NCBI GenBank assembly: GCA_963769045.1
Contig: CAVYKK010000012.1
Span: 12,562-76,561, forward strand
From: Methanocella_A sp963769045
GTDB taxonomy: Archaea > Halobacteriota > Methanocellia > Methanocellales > Methanocellaceae
Reading direction: 5' to 3'
Length of the DNA: 64,000 nt
Under the pieces are notes generated by a model. The model did no database searches, had not been told where the DNA came from, and saw only the letters and a list, made by a program, of their open reading frames with translations. This document shows positions 1-7,835 of the stretch, piece after piece. The position numbers and the translations under genes were made by a program. Within the stretch, counting starts at the first letter, position 1. Each line of letters opens with the position of its first letter.

Positions 1-46
1 GAAACAGAAGATAAACGGCAGATAGCTACGCGGAGGAGATGACAGG

Positions 47-415
47 ATGGAAGACGCGAGGATCATACTTTCGGCCATATGGGCAGCCCTGATGTTATCA
101 TACCTCCTGGGCGACGTACTCCGCATCTTCAGCGGGGACTACCAGAAAATGACAGAGAAGACAGGTGTGAAGTTTACCGGAAAGATGTGGCTGGGCATCT
201 CGATGCTGATGGTAATCCCGTGCATCATGGTGGTCCTGACCCTGACCCTGGACTATTCTATAAGTCGCTGGGCGAACATCGCGATGGCTGTATTCTTCTT
301 CGGCTTCAACATCATAGGGTTGCCTTCCTATCCATCGGCTTACGACAAGTTCCTGAACGTCGTGGGGCTCGGGTTCAACGTAATGACGGTCTGGTATGCC
401 TGGAACTGGGTTTGA
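47..415 (+). CDS. DUF6326-like small membrane protein
   Basis: A 122-residue protein with four predicted membrane helices (about residues 8-26, 46-66, 73-93 and 101-121) and almost no soluble part. It resembles the 142-residue protein at 7229-7657 in length, helix layout and the closing WYAW(N/K)W motif, so the two are paralogues. The family (DUF6326) has no known function. The start is preceded by GGAGGAGATGACAGG, a strong ribosome binding site. It sits just in front of the first MarR/DUF4386 module and may be regulated with it, but nothing here proves that. Confidence 0.75.
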   Translation: MEDARIILSAIWAALMLSYLLGDVLRIFSGDYQKMTEKTGVKFTGKMWLGISMLMVIPCIMVVLTLTLDYSISRWANIAMAVFFFGFNIIGLPSYPSAYDKFLNVVGLGFNVMTVWYAWNWV

Positions 416-511
416 GCGACAGGCGATACGCCGTATTACATGGACGCGAGGAGACCGAAAGTACAGGCGGACTATTCTCTAAGACTCTTTTACCGCTGAT
501 GGGGTCTACGA

Positions 512-551
512 CAAAATGTTTTTCATTTAGTTCCGGTTATTCTATTCTTGT
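512..551 (+). promoter_or_regulatory. Conserved promoter block in front of MarR copy 1
   Basis: This ~40-base block (CAAAATGTTTTTCATTTAG, then TTCCGG, ending TTCTTGT directly before ATGG at 552) recurs at 2527-2565 and 4288-4326 with only scattered changes. Each copy ends exactly at the start codon of a MarR gene. The AT-rich first part sits 30-40 bases before the ATG, as a TATA box would for a leaderless or near-leaderless transcript. The conserved part could also be an autoregulatory MarR site. Confidence 0.6.
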
Positions 552-627
552 ATGGCGGAAAAAGTTCGGGATACCCTGTCTTCAGATTTAATCAAAGCTG
601 AAGGAAAGTCCCGGAGGCTACCTGTTA

Positions 628-1005
628 ATGGTGGCACAAAAATGGGAGCGGGCCGTCGATCACGTCCTCGGCGACTTCGACACCACCTGTACTCAGGTAG
701 AGTTCCTGTCGTGTCTTGAGGAGCTTACGAGGGAGGGAAACCCCGCTACGCAGAAAGACGTTGCCGGGTTCCTCGACAGGGATAAAAACACGGTTTCCGA
801 GGTCATGAGGTCTCTGGAGAAGAGAGGCTACATTACCCGGACGGTAAGCGATAGCGACTTGCGCGCGAAGTACATCCGCCTCACCGACAAAGGATACGAT
901 CTGCTCGAGAAGTCCGTCCGTGAAATGGTACGGATGAACGAGCGTTTTTTCCCCGAACACGACGAAAACGATGAGCTAAAAAAGCTGTTGATGAAGTACC
1001 TTTAA
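628..1005 (+). CDS. MarR-family regulator, module 1, N-terminus frameshifted
   Basis: The 125-residue reading frame covers the winged helix (TQKDVAGFLDRDKNTVSEVM recognition region, then the wing RTVSDSDLRAKYIRLTDKG) and the C-terminal dimer helix. Its paralogues at 2566 and 4327 are 151 residues and begin MA(E/K)KVD. Here the equivalent start is the ATG at 552 (MAEKVRDTL...), but that frame is lost: the matching stretch SKLKESPGGYLLMVAQKWER resumes in the other frame at 592. About two bases are missing between 560 and 592 relative to the paralogue. The protein may be made from the ATG at 628 without its N-terminal dimerisation helix, or the gene may be dying. Its likely target is the operator at 1119-1162. 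Confidence 0.75.
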   Translation: MVAQKWERAVDHVLGDFDTTCTQVEFLSCLEELTREGNPATQKDVAGFLDRDKNTVSEVMRSLEKRGYITRTVSDSDLRAKYIRLTDKGYDLLEKSVREMVRMNERFFPEHDENDELKKLLMKYL

Positions 1006-1118
1006 CTATTCCAAGCGGAGAGCGAGAGAAGTCCCGGTACTTCAGGGCGGGGTAATTCACCGGCTGGTATCCATTTTCAATCCGTAAAGTATAAATAGTT
1101 CGTACTATATTACAATTG

Positions 1119-1162
1119 GTACGTATACGTACTGTAATTGTACGTACAATACGTTTACGTAC
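1119..1162. promoter_or_regulatory. Double palindromic operator and TATA box before DUF4386 copy 1
   Basis: GTACGTATACGTAC (1119-1132) is a perfect 14-base palindrome; a second, imperfect one lies at 1140-1162 (GTACGTACAAT, then ACGTTTACGTAC). A TATA box (AAGTATAAAT, 1086-1095) precedes them, so a bound regulator would block transcription of the gene at 1177. The neighbouring MarR protein is the obvious candidate ligand. The equivalent sites at 3083 and 4846 share the CGTRYACG core. Confidence 0.7.
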
Positions 1163-1176
1163 TATAAGGTGATATC

Positions 1177-1950
1177 ATGAGCTTTGAAACGGATGCTATT
1201 AATGGATTTATAAGGAGAAAAGCGAGGGATTTTGAATCTAATCCCATTTCCAGCCCGAACAGGAACCTCGCCAGAGTAGCAGGGGTCCTGTACCTGATCA
1301 TGATCGTGTGCGGAATGGCCGCTCAGTTGATCCGTGGCAGTCTTATCGTGCCCGAAAACGGCGTGGCAACGACCGGTAACATCATGGCTTCCGAGTCGTT
1401 ATTCCGGGTGGCCTTCATCAGCGATCTGTTCATGGCGACGGGCTTTCTGCTGTTTGCCTGGGCGTTATACGTGCTGCTTAAGCCGGTCAATAAAAACATA
1501 GCGTTATTGTTCGTGCTACTGGCCACGGCCAGTGTCGCGATCCTTAGCCTCAACCTGCTCAACCAGTTTGCGATCCTCATCTTATTGAACGATGCCGGCT
1601 ACCTGGCGGCGTTCGGGGCGGTTCAGCTGAACGCCATGGTGATGTTATTCGCTGATCTGCAATACTATGGATATTACATAGCCCAGATTTCATTCGGCCT
1701 CTGGTTAGTGCCTCTCGGGTACCTGGTGATCAAGTCAGGTTTCCTCCCGAGGATACTGGGCATTTTATTAATCATTGCCACGTTCGGCCATCTGTCCGGA
1801 TTTCTCGCGGCGTTCCTTCTCCCGGGCTTCGAATCGTTTGCTGATCTGGCTGCGGCCCTGGAAATCCCGTTCGGCCTGTGGTTGCTGGTCAAAGGCGTGC
1901 AGGGCCGGCAGCCGGTAAAAAATCCTGGCCAACAGACGGCGATAAGTTAA
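1177..1950 (+). CDS. DUF4386 membrane protein, module 1
   Basis: A 257-residue protein with about six membrane helices (near 32-52, 80-100, 106-130, 143-160, 170-190, 197-217) typical of the DUF4386 family, whose function is unknown. The start has a perfect ribosome binding site (AAGGTGATATC directly before ATG). Copies at 3158 and 4902 have the same helix order and share short motifs such as the (G/A)(A/V)WLL(V/T)(K/R)G ending. The flavodoxin gene begins 15 bases after its stop, so the two are probably one transcript controlled by the operator upstream. Confidence 0.85.
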   Translation: MSFETDAINGFIRRKARDFESNPISSPNRNLARVAGVLYLIMIVCGMAAQLIRGSLIVPENGVATTGNIMASESLFRVAFISDLFMATGFLLFAWALYVLLKPVNKNIALLFVLLATASVAILSLNLLNQFAILILLNDAGYLAAFGAVQLNAMVMLFADLQYYGYYIAQISFGLWLVPLGYLVIKSGFLPRILGILLIIATFGHLSGFLAAFLLPGFESFADLAAALEIPFGLWLLVKGVQGRQPVKNPGQQTAIS

Positions 1951-1964
1951 CATGAGATGATAGA

Positions 1965-2477
1965 ATGATGCAGAACGGGAATAATCTCGAGGGTCGGCGG
2001 CCAGAGAAAACGCTTCTGGTCGTCTTTTCATATCATCACATGAATACCGAGAAAGTCGCCAGAGTCTTCGCAAAAGTGCTCGATGCACAGGTGAAAACAC
2101 CGCAGCAGGTTAACACCGAAGAGCTCGGGGACTATGATTTCATAGGCTTCGGCTCGGGGATCGACAGCGGACGGCATTATAAAGAGTTACTCGACTTTGC
2201 CGATCAGCTTCCCCGGGTCGCCGGGAAGAAGGCATTCATCTTCTCGACGAGCGCTATCATGGGAGCGGATAAAGTCGGGAAAGACCACGCGTCGCTCCGG
2301 GAAAAGTTGCAGGCAAAGGGATACGTGATCGTCGACGAGTTCGCCTGCAAAGGGTACAACACGAACAGCTTCCTCAAGTACATCGGCGGGATGAACAAGG
2401 GCAGACCTAACGCCGAAGACCTCAAGCACGCGGAACAGTTCGCCCAAGGCCTGAAACAGACGCTGAAAGAAATGTGA
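1965..2477 (+). CDS. Flavodoxin-family protein, module 1
   Basis: A 170-residue flavodoxin-like protein. The first strand and phosphate-binding loop read LLVVFSYHHMNTEKVA near residue 20; a second conserved part is DFIGFGSGIDSGRHYKELLDF, followed by KKAFIFSTSA. Such proteins bind FMN and carry electrons, or act as NAD(P)H-quinone-type oxidoreductases. The third strand region ends with FACKGYNTNSFLKYIGGMNKGRPN, a motif seen in short flavodoxins. A second, broken copy lies at 3924-4236. It is co-directional with the DUF4386 gene, which suggests a membrane/redox partnership, but that is inference. Confidence 0.8.
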   Translation: MMQNGNNLEGRRPEKTLLVVFSYHHMNTEKVARVFAKVLDAQVKTPQQVNTEELGDYDFIGFGSGIDSGRHYKELLDFADQLPRVAGKKAFIFSTSAIMGADKVGKDHASLREKLQAKGYVIVDEFACKGYNTNSFLKYIGGMNKGRPNAEDLKHAEQFAQGLKQTLKEM

Positions 2478-2526
2478 ACACAGGCCGGCTATTGGTCCGG
2501 TCATGATATTCCGGCGGCCGGTCCGG

Positions 2527-2565
2527 CAAAATATTTTTCATCAAGTTCCAGTCATTCATACTTGT
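2527..2565 (+). promoter_or_regulatory. Conserved promoter block in front of MarR copy 2
   Basis: Second copy of the block at 512-551: CAAAATATTTTTCATCAAG, then TTCCAG, ending CTTGT next to the ATG at 2566. It is the reason for choosing 2566 rather than an upstream start in the same frame, because transcription would begin close to 2566. Confidence 0.6.
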
Positions 2566-3021
2566 ATGGCCGAAAAAGTCGACCGGGAATCCCTGCTGGT
2601 TATGTTCAGCAAGCTCAACGATACCCCCGGGTACTACATGATGCAAGCGGTCCAGAAATGGGACAGAGAACTAGACGATATCTTCGACGGTTTAGACACG
2701 ACCCGGACACAGATGGTCCTCTTGACTGCCCTCGTGAAACTCTCAAAGGATGGAAATCCCGTTACCCAGAAGCAGGTGGCCGACTCCGTCGGCCGGGACC
2801 AGAATACGGTCTCTGCGGTCATGAGGACGCTGGAGAAGAAGGGCCATATCACCAGATCGTCGACCGAAGATGACCTGCGCGCGAAATTCATCTTAATAAC
2901 AGACAAAGGGCTCAGCCTGGTTGAACAGGCGACCAGGAAAATTCTGGTCATGAACCAGCGTTTATTCCCCGATGTCAACGACAATAAAGAGCTGATAAGG
3001 CTGTCGTTGAAGTACATTTAA
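2566..3021 (+). CDS. MarR-family transcriptional regulator, module 2
   Basis: A 151-residue winged-helix regulator and the best preserved of the three copies. It has an N-terminal dimer helix, helix-turn-helix near residues 65-85 (TQKQVADSVGRDQNTVSAVM), wing RSSTEDDLRAKFILITDKG and a C-terminal dimer helix ending NKELIRLSLKYI. MarR proteins usually repress their own and a neighbouring gene and release DNA on ligand or oxidant binding. The start at 2566 matches the conserved upstream block and the MAEKVDRESL beginning shared with copy 3. The palindromes at 3083-3110 before the next gene are its likely target. Confidence 0.88.
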   Translation: MAEKVDRESLLVMFSKLNDTPGYYMMQAVQKWDRELDDIFDGLDTTRTQMVLLTALVKLSKDGNPVTQKQVADSVGRDQNTVSAVMRTLEKKGHITRSSTEDDLRAKFILITDKGLSLVEQATRKILVMNQRLFPDVNDNKELIRLSLKYI

Positions 3022-3082
3022 TGGCAAGGCCTTCATCTTTTATCCATAACTTATTTATAGCCGGCCACCTATTCTAAAAAAG

Positions 3083-3110
3083 CTACGTGCACGTAGTATA
3101 CGTGCACGTA
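3083..3110. promoter_or_regulatory. Tandem palindromic operator before DUF4386 copy 2
   Basis: CTACGTGCACGTAG (3083-3096) and TACGTGCACGTA (3099-3110) are both perfect palindromes about 16 bases apart. A TATA-like TTATTTATAG lies at 3049-3058, upstream. The layout matches the sites at 1119 and 4846, but the centre has changed from TATA to TGCA, as expected if each MarR paralogue and its operator diverged together. Confidence 0.72.
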
Positions 3111-3157
3111 GTATACTTGAACTTACTAAATGGAATCGAATCGACAGGAGTAAAATA

Positions 3158-3892
3158 ATGAAACCAGAGCTGAATGAAATAAATTCGATTAATTACAGGG
3201 CAAAAATCGTGGGAATATTATTTATTATCGGGACGGTGGCTGGCATACTTGGTGCAATCATTATCTCGCCAATTCTCAACGCTACTGATTATCTCGCAAA
3301 GTTTTCTGCCGATCAGAACCAGGTATTGGCAGGCGTGTTTCTTGAGCTTGTCATGGCTGTGGCATGTGCCAGCATTGCTATCTGGCTGTATCCGGTCTTA
3401 AAGAAGTACAGTGAAAGCCTGGCGCTCGGGGCTGTCGGTTTCAGGCTGATCGAGGCCGTGTTCGGCTTTGTCTCTGTCCTCAGCCTGCTATTACTATTGG
3501 CCCTGAGCCAGGAATTTGTAAAAGCAGGAACTCCGGATTCATCGTATTATCAATTATTAGGTGAGCTGTTAAAAGCCGGGCACAACTGGGTTGGCCCTGT
3601 GATCATGTTGCTGCCCTGGTGTATAGGTGCTCTCATGTACTATTACATATTTTATCAGACCAAGCTCGTTCCCCGCTGGCTATCGGGCTGGGGCATTATC
3701 GCAGTCACATTGTCCATAGCAGCAACCATATTAGTCCTGTTCAGCGTCATCGAACCTTTCTCGACGGCCCAGATCATATTTAATTTCCTGATCATGGTGC
3801 AAGAAATGGTCCTGGCAGTATGGCTGATCGTTAAAGGATTCAATCCGTCCGCAATCCTTTCCGAGCCGCTAAAACAGCCAGTGATACGATAG
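3158..3892 (+). CDS. DUF4386 membrane protein, module 2
   Basis: A 244-residue membrane protein of about six helices, paralogous to the products at 1177 and 4902. Closest agreement with copy 3 is in the stretch after helix 3, where both have (K/A)AG(T/A)P(D/A)(S/G)S(Y/F)YQ and a GALMYYYIFY or GGLLWYYLFY helix. No catalytic motif is visible. It lies behind its own operator and was probably followed by a flavodoxin gene, now broken at 3924. Confidence 0.85.
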   Translation: MKPELNEINSINYRAKIVGILFIIGTVAGILGAIIISPILNATDYLAKFSADQNQVLAGVFLELVMAVACASIAIWLYPVLKKYSESLALGAVGFRLIEAVFGFVSVLSLLLLLALSQEFVKAGTPDSSYYQLLGELLKAGHNWVGPVIMLLPWCIGALMYYYIFYQTKLVPRWLSGWGIIAVTLSIAATILVLFSVIEPFSTAQIIFNFLIMVQEMVLAVWLIVKGFNPSAILSEPLKQPVIR

Positions 3893-3923
3893 CATAACCA
3901 GGCGGAAGCCGACAAGGTGGATT

Positions 3924-4236
3924 ATGAGATCCCTTTTAATCTTATTTTCGTATCACTATAAAAAATGCCTTCATTTTCTCGACCAACGGCGCCCCGGCGT
4001 CGCTGCTTAGCGAGAGCATGAGCCGCGATCAGATGGCAAAAAACTACTGGCTGATCAAGGAAAAGTTGCAGACAAAAGGCTACGCGATCGTCGGGGAGTT
4101 TTCCTGCCCGGGCTTCAACACGAACCTCTTCCTGAAACACCTCGGAGGGTTGAACAGGGGCCGGCCGAACGAAGAAGACCTGGGGCGCGCGGAAGCCTTT
4201 GCCCGGAGCCTGCGACAGGAACTCAATGAGAAGTAA
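3924..4236 (+). pseudogene. Flavodoxin remnant with internal deletion, module 2
   Basis: The ATG at 3924 starts MRSLLILFSYHY, matching the first strand of the intact flavodoxin at 1965. The text then jumps, in another frame, to KNAFIFSTN (3961) and on to FNTNLFLKHLGGLNRGRPN and the stop at 4236. Compared with the intact copy, roughly 60-65 codons between the FMN loop and the KKAFIFST strand are missing, and the junction is out of frame. The fold cannot form. An ATG at 4018 could still give a 72-residue C-terminal piece, but it has no role I can name. Confidence 0.82.
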
Positions 4237-4287
4237 AAAAGGAGCAGGCTGCGGCATGACCCGTTTTAATGCAGGAAGCCGGTGCCA

Positions 4288-4326
4288 CAAAACGTTTTAT
4301 TAAAGTTCCTGCTATTCTATTCTTGT
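4288..4326 (+). promoter_or_regulatory. Conserved promoter block in front of MarR copy 3
   Basis: Third copy of the block: CAAAACGTTTTATTAAAG, then TTCCTG, ending TTCTTGT directly before the ATG at 4327. It supports that start. Confidence 0.6.
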
Positions 4327-4782
4327 ATGGCCAAAAAAGTCGACTGGGAGTCCCTGTCATTACAGTACGACAAGATGGGTGAACGACCCTGGCGCTACCT
4401 CACTGTAGTGATAAAAAAATGGGAAAAAGAGGTGGGCGACGTCCTCGAAAGCTTCGAAACGACGAGGACACAGGTCGAGTTCCTGATGTGCATAACGAAG
4501 TTCACCAAGGAAGGAAGGGCCATCACTCAGAAGGACGTGGCCAGGGCTCTTGGCCGGGCTGAAAACACGGCCTCCGGAGTCTTCAGGAGCCTGGAGAAGA
4601 AGGGCTACATCGTCAGGTCGGCGAGCGAGGATGATCAGCGCGCGAAACATGTCGTCATCACAGAAAAAGGGCTCCGCCTGGTCGAAAAGGCTCTCAACGA
4701 GATCATCCTCGTCGACGAGCGCTTTTTTCCCGATGAACGCGACAACGAAGAGCTGATAAAGCTGCTGAAAAAATACTTTTGA
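4327..4782 (+). CDS. MarR-family transcriptional regulator, module 3
   Basis: A 151-residue winged-helix protein beginning MAKKVDWESL. The helix-turn-helix (TQKDVARALGRAENTASGVF) and wing (RSASEDDQRAKHVVITEKG) align with copies 1 and 2. The most variable part among the three is the recognition helix, in step with their differing operators. It probably controls itself through the block at 4288 and the membrane gene at 4902 through the palindromes at 4846-4872. Confidence 0.88.
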   Translation: MAKKVDWESLSLQYDKMGERPWRYLTVVIKKWEKEVGDVLESFETTRTQVEFLMCITKFTKEGRAITQKDVARALGRAENTASGVFRSLEKKGYIVRSASEDDQRAKHVVITEKGLRLVEKALNEIILVDERFFPDERDNEELIKLLKKYF

Positions 4783-4845
4783 AGGCCGGAAGCTCGCATG
4801 CCAGGCCATAAGTTATATATAGCCCATGCCCCTTTTCACATATAC

Positions 4846-4872
4846 TTCGTATACGAACTATTCATATACGAA
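4846..4872. promoter_or_regulatory. Tandem palindromic operator before DUF4386 copy 3
   Basis: TTCGTATACGAA (4846-4857, perfect palindrome) and TTCATATACGAA (4861-4872) are spaced 15 bases apart. A TATA box, AGTTATATATAG, lies at 4811-4822. This is the same architecture as the sites at 1119 and 3083. Confidence 0.7.
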
Positions 4873-4901
4873 CTATATCTGATATTGACAGAGGTATCAT
4901 C

Positions 4902-5624
4902 ATGGATGCTGAAATGCGGGCGGATAGTCCGGTAAAATTTGCTCCCAGACTGCTGGGGGCGGCATATTTGTTTGTAATTTTAACCAGCCTGAGCTGCGGT
5001 CTCCTGCTTAAGTCGGCAGCCGGCTCGGGCAGCATAGCGGATGTGCTGGCCAGCGTTTCGAATAATACCGCCCTGCTGCGCGTCGTCATCCTGGACGGGC
5101 TGCTGAACAGCACGGGGATAGTCGCCCTGGCGGTTCTGCTTTACGTGGTCTTGAAGGAACAGGGCAAACTGATGGCGCGCGTCGCCCTGGGATTGTGGCT
5201 GGCAGAAGCAATATTCTATGCCATTATACAACTAGGGCTGCTGACACTGATACCATTAAGCACGGAGTTCGTCGCTGCGGGCGCCCCGGCAGGTTCATTC
5301 TATCAGACGCTGGGCGATTTCCTGTACAATGGCGTTTTCAGCCAGGGAATGACCATACACATGTGGTTCTATTGCACGGGTGGACTGCTGTGGTATTACC
5401 TGTTTTACAGGTCGAACTACATCCCGCGTGCCATATCCGTCTTTGGCCTGCTGGCGGTTGTTTTAGGGCTGGGAAGTGTCGTATTCCAGCTACTGGGATA
5501 TGAGGTTCCAATCCTGGTATCGCTGCCGCTCCTACCGTTCGAGCTGGCCATCGGGGCATGGCTCCTGACCAGGGGCATTAAAATTGAGCGGGCACGGGAC
5601 GTGAGTCCGTCCGGCGCGTACTAA
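4902..5624 (+). CDS. DUF4386 membrane protein, module 3
   Basis: A 240-residue membrane protein with about six helices, starting at the first ATG after its operator. Paralogous to the products at 1177 and 3158. No flavodoxin gene or remnant follows; the next gene is a PadR regulator with its own promoter, so this is the most reduced of the three modules. Confidence 0.85.
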   Translation: MDAEMRADSPVKFAPRLLGAAYLFVILTSLSCGLLLKSAAGSGSIADVLASVSNNTALLRVVILDGLLNSTGIVALAVLLYVVLKEQGKLMARVALGLWLAEAIFYAIIQLGLLTLIPLSTEFVAAGAPAGSFYQTLGDFLYNGVFSQGMTIHMWFYCTGGLLWYYLFYRSNYIPRAISVFGLLAVVLGLGSVVFQLLGYEVPILVSLPLLPFELAIGAWLLTRGIKIERARDVSPSGAY

Positions 5625-5729
5625 CTAATATCGGCGATTAGCCCTGGGGTGACCGGCCTCAAGCCGGTCGTTCTCCTTTTTCTTAAGCCCGTCACCAGCC
5701 GCAGAGTAAGTTATTTATACCTTGCGTGG

Positions 5730-5743
5730 CACAGTATACTGTG
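5730..5743. promoter_or_regulatory. Palindromic operator before padR-type gene
   Basis: CACAGTATACTGTG is a perfect 14-base palindrome lying just after a TATA-like TTATTTATA (5710-5718) and 50 bases before the PadR start. Its position and symmetry fit autoregulation by PadR. Confidence 0.6.
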
Positions 5744-5792
5744 TGGCAGTATTACTTGCGACACATGTTATCTGGCAAGAAAAGTGATACAG

Positions 5793-6134
5793 ATGGACGC
5801 AATCTTGGAACGGTTCGAGACGGAGGTCAGGCGGGGGATGATGCAGGTGACTATCATGTGTCTCCTCGATCAGGAGTCCTACGGCTACGACATCATCCGG
5901 AACCTGAAAGAGGTCGGCATCGAGGTCGACGACGGCACGCTCTACCCGATCCTGCGCCGGCTCGAAGACGACAAACTCCTCGTGAGCCACTGGGAGACGA
6001 CGGGCCCGCGCCCGAGGAAGTATTACGTGATCACGGAATACGGAAGGGGTATAAGGGAGAAGATGCTCGCCTCGCTCGGGTCGATGAACGTGGCGCTGGA
6101 GACGATGAAAGGCCGGATACGGGGGAAGAACTAA
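5793..6134 (+). CDS. PadR-family transcriptional regulator
   Basis: A 113-residue PadR regulator. The N-terminal winged helix is clear (MMQVTIMCLLDQESYGYDII, then DDGTLYPILRRLEDDKLL, and the wing GPRPRKYYVITEYG). The start at 5793 is chosen because AAGTGATAC precedes it and the family begins a few residues before the first helix; an upstream in-frame start at 5649 lies before the promoter. The next gene starts one base after its stop. PadR-HAAS pairs are common, with the regulator controlling the membrane partner. Confidence 0.88.
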   Translation: MDAILERFETEVRRGMMQVTIMCLLDQESYGYDIIRNLKEVGIEVDDGTLYPILRRLEDDKLLVSHWETTGPRPRKYYVITEYGRGIREKMLASLGSMNVALETMKGRIRGKN

Positions 6135-6135
6135 A

Positions 6136-7071
6136 ATGTACGAGAGGTTGATCGACGAATACGTCGGAAAGGTCACGAAAGATATGGGCGCGGAGCAGCG
6201 GGCCGAGGTCGGCAGGGAGCTGACGTCGCACATTTACGATAGCGCCGAAGCCATCGCGGCAAAACGCGGGGCTCAGATCGACGAAGCCATCGTCAGGGAA
6301 GTGCTGGCGAAGATGATGCCGCCCGAAAAGCTCGCGGCTATGTATCCGTCGAAGGAGACGTTCCTCAAGAGCGGCGTGTGGAAAGCGGCACTGGCGCTTG
6401 GAGGCATCGCTGTCGCCTTCCTGCTGCTGGCGGCGCTTATCTACGTCGTGGCGCCCGAAGTAGCCGGTATAACTGTCGGCGTCATACTCTCGGTCGTATC
6501 GGCGCTGGCGCTGGCGATCGTTGCGCTGGTAGCCATATTCTTCGCCATCTACCTGTACGAGTCCCGGCTCAAGATGACCTACGACGCCCGCCTGCGCAGG
6601 CTCGTAAAAAGCCTTGAATACCCTGCTTCGCCTCTCGAGATAGGCATCGTGATCGTCCTGTCGGTGTTCGGGATAGCCGTTGTGCTGCTCTGGCCTGCCA
6701 TACCGTTCCCTGCAGGCTTCAGCCCGATCAGGCTCGTGCCGCTGTTCTCGCCGGCGTTCGGGACGTTCGTACCGTATTACGTCCTGTGGCTGGTGGCGAC
6801 GATCGCCGCGCAGGTACTTTACCTCGTGCTCCGGCAAAAGTGGGTGCCATCGCTTGTGGAGACAGGGCTGGGCCTGGCCAGCGCATTACTGGCCTTCTGG
6901 CTCTTACGGGCATTCCCGTTCAACCCCGAGCTATCCGGGATGATCGGGGCAGGCCTCAAGGTGCTGCTGGCCATTTGCATCGTGCTTGCACTGATCGACG
7001 CCGCCCAGAAGCTGTGGCAGACCGCCCGGTTCTTCATATACGGAGACCTGAGGAACGGCCAGTCAGTGTGA
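6136..7071 (+). CDS. HAAS-domain membrane protein, PadR partner
   Basis: A 311-residue protein. Residues 1-75 form a soluble helical domain of the HAAS/DUF1700 kind (EYVGKVTKDMGAEQRAEVGR, then VLAKMMPPEKLAAMYPSKE). It is followed by about seven membrane helices arranged as two, then two, then three. HAAS domains are small helical modules typically encoded with PadR regulators; the function is unknown. The one-base gap to the PadR stop means the two genes are translated from one message. Confidence 0.75.
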   Translation: MYERLIDEYVGKVTKDMGAEQRAEVGRELTSHIYDSAEAIAAKRGAQIDEAIVREVLAKMMPPEKLAAMYPSKETFLKSGVWKAALALGGIAVAFLLLAALIYVVAPEVAGITVGVILSVVSALALAIVALVAIFFAIYLYESRLKMTYDARLRRLVKSLEYPASPLEIGIVIVLSVFGIAVVLLWPAIPFPAGFSPIRLVPLFSPAFGTFVPYYVLWLVATIAAQVLYLVLRQKWVPSLVETGLGLASALLAFWLLRAFPFNPELSGMIGAGLKVLLAICIVLALIDAAQKLWQTARFFIYGDLRNGQSV

Positions 7072-7107
7072 GCCCGGCCTTCGACGGGCGTTATCCGGCG
7101 GGATAAG

Positions 7108-7137
7108 GACGGCGTTATCCGGCGGGATAACGCCGTC
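7108..7137. terminator. Perfect 13-bp hairpin after the PadR/HAAS operon
   Basis: GACGGCGTTATCC (7108-7120) and GGATAACGCCGTC (7125-7137) pair perfectly around a GGCG loop. An imperfect copy of the same hairpin lies just before it (from 7083). There is no T-run, so it may stabilise or process the message rather than terminate it. Confidence 0.55.
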
Positions 7138-7228
7138 GGCGTTTACGGGAATTGATAATGGTATTGAAAAGGTAGCTGTCGCTATCGCTGTGGAAGATGA
7201 AAACAAAGACTGAATTGGAGGAATTAAC

Positions 7229-7657
7229 ATGGTAAATCAGACGAGAATTCTTGAAGATGTGAAGATAGACGTGAAGCTGAAGATCGCTGCATTATGGGCA
7301 ACCGTGATGCTGTTGTTTGCCTACGGGGACATTTTCGGCTATTTCCGGCCCGGGTTTATCGGGGAGATAATGGCAGGGAAGGTAGCGGGTAACCAGGTTG
7401 ACCAGATATTCCTGATGTTTACGGCGGCTTACGTGACGATCCCGAGCCTCATGGTTTTCCTGTCGCTCGTGCTGAAGCCGGGCATCAGCCGCCCGGCGAA
7501 CATTGTGCTTAGCATCGCGTATGCGGCCAGCATTTTGCTATTCTGCGTCGGCGAGTCGTATGCATATTATATATTCCTGAGCGTCCTGGAGTGCGTGCTC
7601 CTGCTCGCAATCGCCTGGTACGCGTGGAAGTGGCCGAAACAAGAATCGCCCCGATAA
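7229..7657 (+). CDS. DUF6326 membrane protein
   Basis: A 142-residue, four-helix membrane protein, a paralogue of the gene at 47. The first helix contains the shared AALWATVMLLFAYGDIFGYF pattern, and the end reads AWYAWKWPK. TTGGAGGAATTAAC directly precedes the ATG and is a strong ribosome binding site. It stands alone; function unknown. Confidence 0.8.
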   Translation: MVNQTRILEDVKIDVKLKIAALWATVMLLFAYGDIFGYFRPGFIGEIMAGKVAGNQVDQIFLMFTAAYVTIPSLMVFLSLVLKPGISRPANIVLSIAYAASILLFCVGESYAYYIFLSVLECVLLLAIAWYAWKWPKQESPR

Positions 7658-7835
7658 AAAATCCGATGAATGAGAGATGATCAAATGATAGCAGCAATAC
7701 AGGCAAAATATGGGCCCGGCAGGTTTAGGTCATAAGACATAAATAGCCCCGGGGAACAATTGATAGCGGGACAACGGCGATCGCTCGGCGATCGCATAAG
7801 AAAATATTTAATATCACGATACAGGTCGATTCATT

